Assembly: GCA_016779205.1 (NCBI GenBank)
Contig: JADHOC010000016.1
Location: 1-64,000 of the forward strand
Source: Planctomycetota bacterium
GTDB lineage: Bacteria > Planctomycetota > UBA1135 > GCA-002686595
Length of the DNA: 64,000 nt
Reading direction: 5' to 3'
Part shown: positions 17,351 through 25,758 of the stretch, piece by piece
Position numbering within the stretch: position 1 is the stretch's first letter
Layout: every line of letters starts with the position of its first letter
Made by a program: the position numbers and the translations under genes
Notes under the pieces: model-generated
What the model was told of the DNA's origin: nothing
The model's input: only the letters and a program-made list of their open reading frames with translations
Database searches by the model: none

Positions 17351-18691
17351 ATGAGTACCGTCCTCCGCGCCTCCCTCGCTCTCCTCGGCCTCGCCGCCTG
17401 TGGCGGGCCTGTCGCCGCTCCGCCGACGGTGGTGCTGATCTCCCTGGATACGGTCCGGGCGGACAACCTCTCGGTCCAGGGCGCCCCCGAGGGCGCGACG
17501 CCGAACCTCGACCGGTTCGCCGCGACCGCCGATCGGTACGAGTCGGCCTGCTCGACGGCCCCGTGGACGATGCCGAGCCACGCGTCCATGTTCACGGGGC
17601 TCTTCCCCTTCGAGCACGGGGCCCACACCTTCCTTCCAGGGGAGGGGCACCGGGGGGACAACGTGTTCGCCCTGCACCCGCGCTTCCGCACCCTCGCGGA
17701 GGCGCTGGCGGGCGAGGGCTACGCGACCCACGGGGTGGTCTCGAACACGGTCTACCTCCGGCCAGGCCTCGGGCTCGACGCGGGGTTCCAGTCATGGGAC
17801 GTGCGGCGGGAGGGCGGCGCAGGGGTCACCGCGCGCGCCCTCGACTGGCTGGACGAGCGCGCCGGGGGCGACCGGCCCGCGTTCCTCTTCGTGAACTACA
17901 TGGACGCCCATCGCCCCTACGCCCACGGGCGGCCAGGGAGGGACGGTCACGCCGCCCTCGACGAGCTCATCGACCGGGTCATGGTCCATGGCGACCCGGC
18001 GGACGACATCGGTGCGGCGGTGCGAGAGCTCCACCAGGAGGCGGTCACCCAGCTCGACGTCCACGTCGGGGGGTTACTCGACGGGCTCGAGGCACGCGGG
18101 CTGCTCGAGGGCGCCCTGGTGATCATCACCTCGGACCACGGCGAGGCGTTCGGCGCCCACGGGATCGTCGAGCACTCGAAGGACGTGTACGAGGACCTCG
18201 TTCGGGTGCCGCTCCTCGTCAAGTCGCCGGGGCAGCGCGAGGGCCGGGTGATCGAGACGCGCGCCTCCTCGGTGGACGTCCCGGGGATCGTGGCCCGGGG
18301 GCTCGAGGCCGCAGGACTCCCGTCCCTGTCCGCGGCCTTCGCGCGCACGCCCGGGAGCCACCCGGTCATCGTGGAGAACTACTACAGCCGCATGCGCGAC
18401 CTCGAGCGCTTCGGGGATCGGTTCCGTCGCCGCCGCATCGCCATCTACGAGGGATCGACGAAGCTCATCGTGGACTCCTCGGGCGCCGCGGAGCTCTACA
18501 CGCTCGCCGAGGACCCCGCGGAGGGGACGAACTCCGCGGCGGAAGACCCCGAGGTGGTCCAGCTCATGGGGGGCTTGCTCGACGCGGTCCTCTCCGAGGG
18601 GGGCTACGAGGGCGAGCGGGTGCTCCCGGACCAGCTCACGCCGGCGCAGGCGGACGAGATGGGGGAGCTCGGATACGGGGGCGGTCGATGA
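17351..18691 (+). CDS. sulfatase-fold lipoprotein with Thr nucleophile
   Basis: A 446-residue PF00884-type protein, lipidated at Cys17 (LGLAAC). Metal motifs are LISLDTVRAD and ITSDHGEAFG with a downstream His in IVEHSKD. Thr73 (PWTMPSHASMFTG) takes the place of the formylglycine residue. The C-terminus is ELGYGG plus two residues. It is very similar to the next gene along its length, so the pair looks like a tandem duplication. Its stop overlaps the next start (ATGA). Confidence 0.88.
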   Translation: MSTVLRASLALLGLAACGGPVAAPPTVVLISLDTVRADNLSVQGAPEGATPNLDRFAATADRYESACSTAPWTMPSHASMFTGLFPFEHGAHTFLPGEGHRGDNVFALHPRFRTLAEALAGEGYATHGVVSNTVYLRPGLGLDAGFQSWDVRREGGAGVTARALDWLDERAGGDRPAFLFVNYMDAHRPYAHGRPGRDGHAALDELIDRVMVHGDPADDIGAAVRELHQEAVTQLDVHVGGLLDGLEARGLLEGALVIITSDHGEAFGAHGIVEHSKDVYEDLVRVPLLVKSPGQREGRVIETRASSVDVPGIVARGLEAAGLPSLSAAFARTPGSHPVIVENYYSRMRDLERFGDRFRRRRIAIYEGSTKLIVDSSGAAELYTLAEDPAEGTNSAAEDPEVVQLMGGLLDAVLSEGGYEGERVLPDQLTPAQADEMGELGYGGGR

Positions 18692-20040
18692 GGGCGCCCC
18701 AGGTCGCCCTCCTGGCGTCGCTCCTCGCGGCGTGCGGCCCGGGGGAGGCGCCCCCGCCGCCGAACGTGATCGTGCTGTCCCTCGACACGGTCCGGGCGGA
18801 TCGACTCGGGTGCTACGGCGCGGAGGGAGTACGGACGCCTGGCCTCGACGCCCTCGCGGCGGCGGCGGACCGCTACCGCACCTGCATCGCCACCGCCCCG
18901 TGGACGCTCCCGTCCCACGCCTCCATGTTCACGGGGCTCTTCCCCTTCGAGCACGGCACCCACGGGTTCCGGGTTGAGGAGTACGTCGACAACGCGCACC
19001 CGCTTCACCCCGACCACCTCACCCTCGCGGAGGGTCTCGCGGCGGCGGGCTACGAGACCGCGGCCTTCGTCGCGAACACGGTCTACCTCGCGAACCGCTT
19101 CGGACTCGCCCAGGGCTTCGACACCTACGAGGTCCGCCGGCAGGACGCGGCGGCCATGACGGACCGCGCCCTCGGGTTCCTCGACGAGCGGGGCGCCGAC
19201 CGTCCCTGCTTCCTGTTCGTCAACTACATGGACGCCCACCGGCCCTACGGGATGGCGTCGGCGGAGGAGCTCGCGCGGCTCGCCGATGCGGAGCACCCCG
19301 CGAAGCTCCTGGAGCGCCTGTGCGAGCAGGTCATGGTCCAGGGCGCGGCGCCGGGAGAGCTGGCCGACCGGGTCTCTGCGCTGTACGACGAGGGCCTGGG
19401 CCAGCTTGACGAGGAGGTGGGGAGGCTCCTCAAGGGGCTCGAGGCGCGCGGCCTCCTGGAGGATGCGCTGGTGGTGGTCACCTCCGATCACGGCGAGGCG
19501 TTCGGTGATCATGGGATCGTCGAGCACGGCAAGGACGTGTACGAGTCCCTGGTGGCCGTCCCCTTGATCGTGAAGTGGCCGGGCCAGACCGAGGCGGTGG
19601 AGCGCGAAGAGGTGGCCTCCTTGGTGGACCTCCCGGGGCTCATCGCGCGGTCCCTGCCCGGAGAGGCGGGGGAACTGCTGCGGCGCAACTTCCCCCGGCT
19701 GCCCGGGTCCCACCCGGTGACCTCCGAGGTGCACTTCGCCCGGCCCCGGGAGCTCCAGCTCTACGGGGCGCGGTTCCAGCGGGAGCGTGTGTCCCTGCGG
19801 GAGGGCAGCTACAAGCTGATCGCCGGACCGGAGGGGGACGAGCTCTACAACCTCGCCGTGGATCCAGAGGAGTTGGACGACCTCACGGGTCGAGAGCCCG
19901 ACCGTGCTTTGGCGCTGCGCTCCCGCCTCGACTCATTCCTGGACAGCAACGCCTATCGCGGCGAGCGGCTCTCCCCTGTCCCGGCTTCCGCGGCTCAGGC
20001 CGCCGAGACGCGTGCCCTGGGATACGGGGGCAGTAAGTAA
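18688..20040 (+). CDS. sulfatase-fold lipoprotein with Thr nucleophile (tandem paralogue)
   Basis: A 450-residue paralogue of the preceding protein, with lipobox LLAAC (Cys16), the same VLSLDTVRADR, PWTLPSHASMFTGLFPFEHG (Thr73) and VTSDHGEAFGDHGIVEHGKD blocks, and the tail ALGYGG. The translationally coupled start implies equal expression. Substrate unknown. The family fold hydrolyses sulfate or phosphate esters, and the Thr favours phosphoester chemistry (inference). Confidence 0.88.
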   Translation: MRAPQVALLASLLAACGPGEAPPPPNVIVLSLDTVRADRLGCYGAEGVRTPGLDALAAAADRYRTCIATAPWTLPSHASMFTGLFPFEHGTHGFRVEEYVDNAHPLHPDHLTLAEGLAAAGYETAAFVANTVYLANRFGLAQGFDTYEVRRQDAAAMTDRALGFLDERGADRPCFLFVNYMDAHRPYGMASAEELARLADAEHPAKLLERLCEQVMVQGAAPGELADRVSALYDEGLGQLDEEVGRLLKGLEARGLLEDALVVVTSDHGEAFGDHGIVEHGKDVYESLVAVPLIVKWPGQTEAVEREEVASLVDLPGLIARSLPGEAGELLRRNFPRLPGSHPVTSEVHFARPRELQLYGARFQRERVSLREGSYKLIAGPEGDELYNLAVDPEELDDLTGREPDRALALRSRLDSFLDSNAYRGERLSPVPASAAQAAETRALGYGGSK

Positions 20041-20216
20041 CCCTCGCCACAGCGCCGTCCGCTCGAAGGGGACGCTCCCGTGGTGCGCGGTCCATGGGGC
20101 GTCTCATGAGAGCGATGTGAGCCCCCGTTTGATGATCAGCCCCGGGTGGGCGACTCTTCTGGTGAACCCGAGCCCTCCCCAGCTCGGCCGAGTCGCTTCC
20201 CGAACCGCAGTCGATC

Positions 20217-21845
20217 ATGATCCGTTCCCTCGTTGTCCCGGTGCTCGCCCCCGTCGCCCTGGCCCTTCCCGCCATGGCCCAGGGCCCCCTCCCGCCGCCG
20301 CCGATCCCGTCCCAGAACCCCCAGACTGCGGAGAAGGCGGTGCTGGGGAAGATGCTCTTCTGGGACGAGCAGCTCTCCAGCGACGGGACGATGGCCTGCG
20401 GCACGTGCCACATGCCCGGCCACGGGGGGTCCGACCCCCGCGCCGAGGGGCCGGCGCTGAACCCCGGTCCTGACGGGGTCTTCCTGACTCCGGACGACGT
20501 CTTCGGCTCCCCCGCGATGCACGGCTCGAACGCCTTCGGTCACTTCGTCGAGGACCCCGACTTCGGCTTCGGCGCGAAGGCCACCGACCGCTACACCCCG
20601 AGCATGGTGGCCGCGGCCTACTTCCCCGAGCTCTTCTGGGACGGCCGCGCCTCCGGGACGTTCGTCGACCCGATCACCGGCTCGGTGGTGATCCCCCAAG
20701 GTGGCGCCCTGGAGAGCCAGTCCCTGCAGCCGGTCCTGTCGGACGTCGAGATGGCCTGGTCCGGGCGCTCATGGAGCGACGTCACCGACCGCCTCGCGGC
20801 CGCCGAACCCATGGCCATGGCCACGGACCTGACGCCGGACATGGCCTCGGCGCTGGCTTCGAATGGGAGCTACCCCGCGCTCTTCGACGCGGCCTTCGGG
20901 TCGACCGAGATCACGCCCGTGCGGATCGCCTTCGCCCTCGCCGCCTATCAGCGCACGCTGATCCCGGACCAGTCGAAGTTCGACCGGGTCATGCGGAACC
21001 AGGCCAACTTCACGCCCCAGGAGAACAACGGCTTCGGCGCGTTCCGCAGCCCGGGTTCCCGGTGCAACCAGTGCCACAGCGGCTCCCTCTTCTCCGACGG
21101 CCAGTACCACAACCTCGGCCTGCGGCCGATCTCCGAGGACGCCGGCCGCCGGATCGTCACCGGCCTCTTCAGCGATCGCGGTCGCTTCAAGACGCCCTCC
21201 CTGCGCAACGTCGACCTGCGCGGCCGCTTCTTCCACACGGGCGCGCCGGGGATCGACAACCTCAACGACGTCATGGTGTTCTACAACAACGACGGCGGCC
21301 CCTTCGGTCAGAACAAGGACCCGCTGCTGAACAACCTGAACGTCCCGGGCAACGTCCGTCCGGACCTGGTGGCCTTCCTTCGCACCCTGACGGATCCCCG
21401 CGTGGCGAACGAGACGGCGCCCTTTGACCGGCCCACGCTCTGGAGCGAGCGTACGTTCGCCAACCCCGCGTCGCTCCCCTTCGGAGCGGTCGCTGGCGAG
21501 GGCGGGTTCGTCCCGCAGATCATCGCCACGGCGCCGCCCAAGAGCGGCAACGGCGGCTTCCGGGTCGGCCTCCACGGGGCCGTCGGGAACACCTTCGCGG
21601 TCCTCAAGGTCAACCTGGTCTCGATCCCGGGCTCCGCATCGGTCGTCGACCTCCGGAACGGGCTCCCGCTCGCGCAGACGGTCCAGGGCTCAGGGCCCGG
21701 GAACGGGACGGCGACATGGATCGACGCCGACGCCACGGCGCCGGTCCTCGTCGGGCTCACCTACGAGGCCCAGTGGCTCGTGCGTGACTTCTCCGCCAAT
21801 AACAACATCGCGCGCTCCTCGGCGGTCCTGATCACGATCGAGTGA
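20217..21845 (+). CDS. di-haem cytochrome c peroxidase / MauG-like protein
   Basis: A 542-residue exported protein with a signal peptide (1-21, AMA|Q). Two c-type haem sites are visible: CGTCH (61-65) and CNQCH (283-287), as in bacterial di-haem peroxidases that reduce peroxide or, in MauG, oxidise a protein substrate. After the peroxidase domain (to about residue 395) comes an unusual extension of about 145 residues that looks beta-rich and ends WLVRD...AVLITIE, like the ends of other secreted proteins in this window; it may be a sorting or attachment module. The 176 bases upstream hold no gene I can support. Confidence 0.9.
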   Translation: MIRSLVVPVLAPVALALPAMAQGPLPPPPIPSQNPQTAEKAVLGKMLFWDEQLSSDGTMACGTCHMPGHGGSDPRAEGPALNPGPDGVFLTPDDVFGSPAMHGSNAFGHFVEDPDFGFGAKATDRYTPSMVAAAYFPELFWDGRASGTFVDPITGSVVIPQGGALESQSLQPVLSDVEMAWSGRSWSDVTDRLAAAEPMAMATDLTPDMASALASNGSYPALFDAAFGSTEITPVRIAFALAAYQRTLIPDQSKFDRVMRNQANFTPQENNGFGAFRSPGSRCNQCHSGSLFSDGQYHNLGLRPISEDAGRRIVTGLFSDRGRFKTPSLRNVDLRGRFFHTGAPGIDNLNDVMVFYNNDGGPFGQNKDPLLNNLNVPGNVRPDLVAFLRTLTDPRVANETAPFDRPTLWSERTFANPASLPFGAVAGEGGFVPQIIATAPPKSGNGGFRVGLHGAVGNTFAVLKVNLVSIPGSASVVDLRNGLPLAQTVQGSGPGNGTATWIDADATAPVLVGLTYEAQWLVRDFSANNNIARSSAVLITIE

Positions 21846-21870
21846 TCCGCGACTTGAGCGGGTGACTCCG

Positions 21871-21912
21871 GGCGGCGGGGCGTGGATCCTTCGGGGGCCC
21901 CGCCCCGCCGCC
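21871..21912. terminator. hairpin terminator between convergent genes
   Basis: A 12-bp perfect GC stem (21871-21882 with 21901-21912) around an 18-base loop. It separates the peroxidase gene from the histidine kinase gene ending at 21916. There is no clear T-run. Confidence 0.6.
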
Positions 21913-21915
21913 TCC

Positions 21916-23418
21916 TCATCCGGCGGGCAGCTCGATGGCGATGCGGAACGAGCCGTGGTCCGTGGTCACCGTTGCGCGACCGCCCATGGCCGAGACGCAG
22001 CTGTCGACGATCGCGAGCCCGAGCCCGACGTTCTGACCACCGGCGCTGCGGGCCTGGTCCGCCCGCCAGAACGGCTCGAAGACGCGGCGCGCAGCCGCGG
22101 CATCCAGGCCCTCCGCCCGATTCTCGACGACCAGGGTCACGGATCCGGCGCCTGAGCGGGTCGTGACGGATATCGTGGACCCCAGGTCCGCATGTTCCAC
22201 GGCGTTGCGCGCCAGGTTGGAGGTGATGCGCCGCACGACGGCCGGTGCGCCGGAGCTCAGGTGTGGTCCGTCCCCCTCGGAGTGATAGACCACCTCGAGT
22301 GAACGGCTCTGGAGGGCCTCACCCAAGTCCGCGAGGGCCCGTTCCATCTCCGCCCGGAGATCCACCGGTTCCGCGTCCTCCGCGGCCGGGACCGGGCGGC
22401 GCAGCAGCAGCAGGCTGTCCACGATCTGCTGGAGGTCGAGGGCGGCGGCGAGGTTCTGCTCGAGCACCTCCTCCAGCTCCTCAGGGCTGCGCCGGCGGCG
22501 CAGGGCGACCTCCAGGGCGGCTCGCAGGCCGGCGAGCGGCGTGCGGAGCTCGTGGGCGACGTCGTCCGTGAAGCGCTGCTCCCGCGCGAAGGACTCCGCG
22601 AGCCGCGCGCGTGATTGTTCGAGCGCGTCCACGATGGGCGCGAGCTCGGTCGGGGCTCCGGCGAGGTGCACCGACTCCTCGAGGTGGCCCTCGCCGAGGC
22701 CCTCGATGGTCCTGGTGAGCGCCACCAGGGGTGCCATGCCGCGGCGGACGCTGGAGCGGATGAGGAGGACCGCGGCCAGCACGGCCCCGGCTCCGCCGAG
22801 GAGCATGATCCGGGCGAGCTCCGTGGACCGCTCGAACTCCTCCTGCATGGGCGCCACCGCCAGCAACAGGAACTGTTCTCCGGGCAGGAACGGGGGGTCA
22901 GGCGAGCGCTGCGCCCGTCGGTCTCGTTCGCGCCTGGCGGCTCGGCCTTCTCCGCGGAGGTGGGGGGGGAGCCCCCGGAGTCGCGGGACGAAGGAGGCGG
23001 TGGCGATGCGATAGTGGAGGCCGTCGTCGCCGACCACCTCGACGAATCGCAGGTCGGTGGGGACGCCCTCGGGCCCGGGCTCGCGGCCCTCCACGCGGGG
23101 GACCGTCACCGCCGGGAAGGCGGTGGAGCGGCACAGCTCCTCGGCTTCATCCGCCCGCCAGCAGATCCACCCGTACTGGCTCAGCGGGCCTCCCCGCTCG
23201 GGAGGCAGGGCGCGGTCGCCGGTGCGGCTGGCGAAGACCGACTCCGCCACGGCGCGCTCGGCGCCGAGCCCGAGGAGGTTGGCGATGGCCTGTTCCCCGT
23301 CAGACCGGGCTCCGCTCTGGTAGGCCTCGAAGATCAGCGCGCCTGATCCGAGGATCGTCGCTGCCATGGCGACGGTGGCGCTGATGACCACGCGCCTCTC
23401 GATGCTCCCGTTGCCCAT
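21916..23418 (-). CDS. sensor histidine kinase
   Basis: A 500-residue membrane kinase. Two transmembrane helices (about 12-32 and 202-221) flank a periplasmic sensor region, followed by a HAMP linker, a HisKA dimerisation domain with phospho-acceptor His289 (DVAHELRTPL) and a HATPase domain with NLARNAVEHA (N box) and GLGLAIV. Its start overlaps the stop of the response regulator (TGATG), so it is the partner of that protein. Signal unknown; the regulator gene follows the MATE exporter gene, so the exporter is one possible target. Confidence 0.93.
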   Translation of the reverse strand: MGNGSIERRVVISATVAMAATILGSGALIFEAYQSGARSDGEQAIANLLGLGAERAVAESVFASRTGDRALPPERGGPLSQYGWICWRADEAEELCRSTAFPAVTVPRVEGREPGPEGVPTDLRFVEVVGDDGLHYRIATASFVPRLRGLPPHLRGEGRAARRERDRRAQRSPDPPFLPGEQFLLLAVAPMQEEFERSTELARIMLLGGAGAVLAAVLLIRSSVRRGMAPLVALTRTIEGLGEGHLEESVHLAGAPTELAPIVDALEQSRARLAESFAREQRFTDDVAHELRTPLAGLRAALEVALRRRRSPEELEEVLEQNLAAALDLQQIVDSLLLLRRPVPAAEDAEPVDLRAEMERALADLGEALQSRSLEVVYHSEGDGPHLSSGAPAVVRRITSNLARNAVEHADLGSTISVTTRSGAGSVTLVVENRAEGLDAAAARRVFEPFWRADQARSAGGQNVGLGLAIVDSCVSAMGGRATVTTDHGSFRIAIELPAG

Positions 23419-24098
23419 CAGGACGGATCCAACGCCTTGAGGATGTAGCCCTGCCCACGGCGGGTGTGGAGCACGCGGGGCGCACCGTCGGCCTCCAGCT
23501 TCTTGCGCAGGTAGCCCACGTACACGTCGACGACGTTGCTGCTTGCCTCCGTCTGGGCTCCGTAGAGGCTCAGGTGCGCCTCGGCCCGGGTGACGACCTC
23601 GTTGGGCCTGTGGGCGAAGTACTCGAGGAGGGCGTACTCCCTGGCCGTCAGCTCCACGGTGCGGCCGCTCATCTTGACCATCCGATCCGCGGTGCTGACG
23701 GTCAGCGGGCCGACCTTGATCACGGGGGACTTCATCTGGAACTTCCGGCGCAGGAGCGCGCGGGTCCGGGCGATGAGCTCCTCGATGGCGAAGGGCTTGA
23801 CCAGGTAGTCGTCCGCGCCGGCGTCCAGCGCCCGCACCCGGTCCTCCACGCTGTCCCGCGCGGTCATGACCAGCACATGCACCTGGTTGCCCGCGGCGCG
23901 GCAGCGCTGGAGGACGTTGAGGCCGTCCACGCCGGGGATCATCAGGTCGAGGATCACCAGGTCGTGCTCCTGGCCCGCCAAGGCGTTCAGCGCCCCGTTG
24001 CCGTCCCCGGCGACGTCGACGCTCCAGCCCTCGTCGCGGAGCGCGGTCACCACCGGCCCTCGCAGGGGGCCATAGTCTTCAACGACGAGGATTCGCAT
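23418..24098 (-). CDS. OmpR/PhoB-family response regulator
   Basis: A 226-residue regulator. The receiver domain has VVEDYG and phospho-acceptor Asp51 (LVILDLMIPG), with the conserved Lys in DDYLVKPF. The C-terminal winged-helix domain shows ELTAREYALLEYFAHRPNEVVTR and DVYVGYLRKKLE. It is expected to bind direct repeats as a phosphorylated dimer; a pair of 11-bp direct repeats lies just upstream of its gene. Confidence 0.94.
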   Translation of the reverse strand: MRILVVEDYGPLRGPVVTALRDEGWSVDVAGDGNGALNALAGQEHDLVILDLMIPGVDGLNVLQRCRAAGNQVHVLVMTARDSVEDRVRALDAGADDYLVKPFAIEELIARTRALLRRKFQMKSPVIKVGPLTVSTADRMVKMSGRTVELTAREYALLEYFAHRPNEVVTRAEAHLSLYGAQTEASSNVVDVYVGYLRKKLEADGAPRVLHTRRGQGYILKALDPS

Positions 24099-24106
24099 CG
24101 GAGCCC

Positions 24107-24112
24107 AAGCTA
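24107..24112 (-). promoter_or_regulatory. -10-like TAnnnT box for the two-component operon
   Basis: TAGCTT on the reverse strand, 8 bases before the regulator ATG. Confidence 0.4.
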
Positions 24113-24138
24113 GCCGGGCGCCGGACGGAGCCGTTCGT

Positions 24139-24160
24139 TTCCTCTCACCTTCCTCTCACC
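24139..24160 (-). promoter_or_regulatory. candidate OmpR-type operator (two 11-bp direct repeats)
   Basis: Reverse-strand sequence GGTGAGAGGAA occurs twice back to back (24139-24149 and 24150-24160), 41 bases upstream of the response-regulator start and about where a -35 region would lie relative to the TAGCTT box. An 11-bp period places both half-sites on one face of DNA, as in PhoB/OmpR boxes. It overlaps the last 5 bases of the MATE gene. Confidence 0.5.
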
Positions 24161-25616
24161 GTGGGTCCCGCCCTGGCCCAGTTCCTGAGCGACGGGAGGC
24201 GGCGGGGTCGAGCGACGGTGGAAGCGGTGGGGCGATGGACGCGGGGCCGCGCTTGAGGACCCAGGCCACCACGAGGATCGCGACGACGCCGAGGCCAAGG
24301 GCGAGGGACCACCAGACCTCCACCAGGCCCCCGCCGCGCCGCAGGACGAACCAGCCGCCCAGCGGGAGCGCGATCACCCACCAGGCGATGAAGTTGAAGA
24401 CCGCGGGGGGGACGGTGCGGCCCATGCCGCGCAGGATCCCGGCGCCGACCACCTGGAGCCCGTCGACCACCTGGAAGGCGGCGGCTATGGGGAGGATCGC
24501 CGCCGCGACCGCGAGGGCGCCGGGGTCGTCGGGGATGTACAGGGAGGGGAGCCAGTGCCTGCCGAGGTAGAGCATCAGGCCCAGGGCTGCCATGGCGACG
24601 CCGCCGAGTCCGAGGGCCAGCTGGGCGCTCGCCTGGGCGTCGCCGTAGCGCCGCTCCCCGATCAGGTTCCCGATCCGGGTGGTGGCGGCGAGGGCGATGC
24701 CGAGCGGGACCATGAAGGTCATGCTCGCCATGTTGATGACCACCCCGTGGGCCACGGTGGCCTGGATGCCGAGCATGCCGGCGAGGTAGGTCGTGGTCCC
24801 GAAGGCGCCCATCTCGAGCGTCAAGTGGAGCGCGACCGGGATGCCGTAGCGGAGGACGCGCGCGATCCCGGCCCAGGAACGTGATGCCCGGTCCCAGCTG
24901 ACCCACGCCCCCCGGAGGAGCCGGTGACGGTGGACCAGCCAGAGGATCGCCAGGCACATGAAGGTCCGTGTGGCGCCGGTCGCCAGCCCGGCGCCGGTGA
25001 TGCCCCACCCGAGCTGGAAGATCAGGAGCCAGTTGGCGAACACGTTGACCCCGTTGGCGATCACCGCGACGGCGAGGGCCGGCTTGAGGATCCCTCGGCC
25101 CTGCAGGTGCTGCCGGAAGGCGATGTACACCAGGAAGAAGGGGGTCGCGAAGGACTGGCTCAGGGCGTAGCGCTCCCCGGGCCCGCCCAGCTTGGCCGCG
25201 CTCTCCACGTCGATGCCCGCGGCGGTCACGACGTCGCCTGATCCGGCCACCCATTCGGCGAAGGTGCAGGTGGCGGCGATGAGCTCGGCGGTCAGGAAGC
25301 GCAGGCCGATGACGGGGATGGAGGCCAGCAGGGCGACGAGGATGCCCCGCTGGAGGGCGCGGCCCAGGGCCTCGCGGTCGCGGGCGCCGTGGCCCTGGGT
25401 CACGATGGGGTCGATCCCCATGACGAGGCCCATGCCCGCGACCTGGGTCAGGTGGACCCACACGCCTGCGAGCAGCGCCGCCGCGACGGCCTCGCTGGAC
25501 CAGCGCCCGAGCATCACCAGGTCAACGAGGCCGATCGCCATCCAGCACACGTTCGTGAGCAGGATGGGGAGGGAGAGGCGGCAGAGCACGCCCAGCTCTT
25601 GGCGGGTCTTGGTCAA
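24156..25616 (-). CDS. MATE-family multidrug/toxin exporter
   Basis: A 486-residue protein with about twelve hydrophobic helices arranged as two similar halves (LSLPILLTNVCWMAIGLVDLVMLG at the start and a related LEMGAFGTTTYLAGMLG in the second half), as in cation-coupled MATE antiporters. The start is taken as TTG at 25616, since no ATG or GTG lies before the first helix. It is divergent from the HtrA-like gene at 25759. The downstream two-component genes run in the same direction and may be partly read through. Confidence 0.88.
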   Translation of the reverse strand: MTKTRQELGVLCRLSLPILLTNVCWMAIGLVDLVMLGRWSSEAVAAALLAGVWVHLTQVAGMGLVMGIDPIVTQGHGARDREALGRALQRGILVALLASIPVIGLRFLTAELIAATCTFAEWVAGSGDVVTAAGIDVESAAKLGGPGERYALSQSFATPFFLVYIAFRQHLQGRGILKPALAVAVIANGVNVFANWLLIFQLGWGITGAGLATGATRTFMCLAILWLVHRHRLLRGAWVSWDRASRSWAGIARVLRYGIPVALHLTLEMGAFGTTTYLAGMLGIQATVAHGVVINMASMTFMVPLGIALAATTRIGNLIGERRYGDAQASAQLALGLGGVAMAALGLMLYLGRHWLPSLYIPDDPGALAVAAAILPIAAAFQVVDGLQVVGAGILRGMGRTVPPAVFNFIAWWVIALPLGGWFVLRRGGGLVEVWWSLALGLGVVAILVVAWVLKRGPASIAPPLPPSLDPAASRRSGTGPGRDPR

Positions 25617-25744
25617 GGTGAGAGGGCGCAGCAGGGGCGCCGGGCCGAGGACGATACGCGCTCGGCGGGTCGCCTGCCCGGTCCTGCGTGCCCTGACTTG
25701 CGGGGATCACCGCAAGGGCGCTCACAGACATGGCGCCCGGTGCG

Positions 25745-25750
25745 TACGCT
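25745..25750 (+). promoter_or_regulatory. -10-like TAnnnT box for the HtrA-like gene
   Basis: TACGCT, 8 bases before the ATG at 25759. Confidence 0.4.
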
Positions 25751-25758
25751 CCCATTGC

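Noticed and set aside
15811-18687. A very long forward open frame leading into the sulfatase-fold gene at 18688
   Set aside because: It runs antisense to the phosphodiesterase gene and in the wrong frame of the 17351 gene. The true start is the lipoprotein ATG at 18688.
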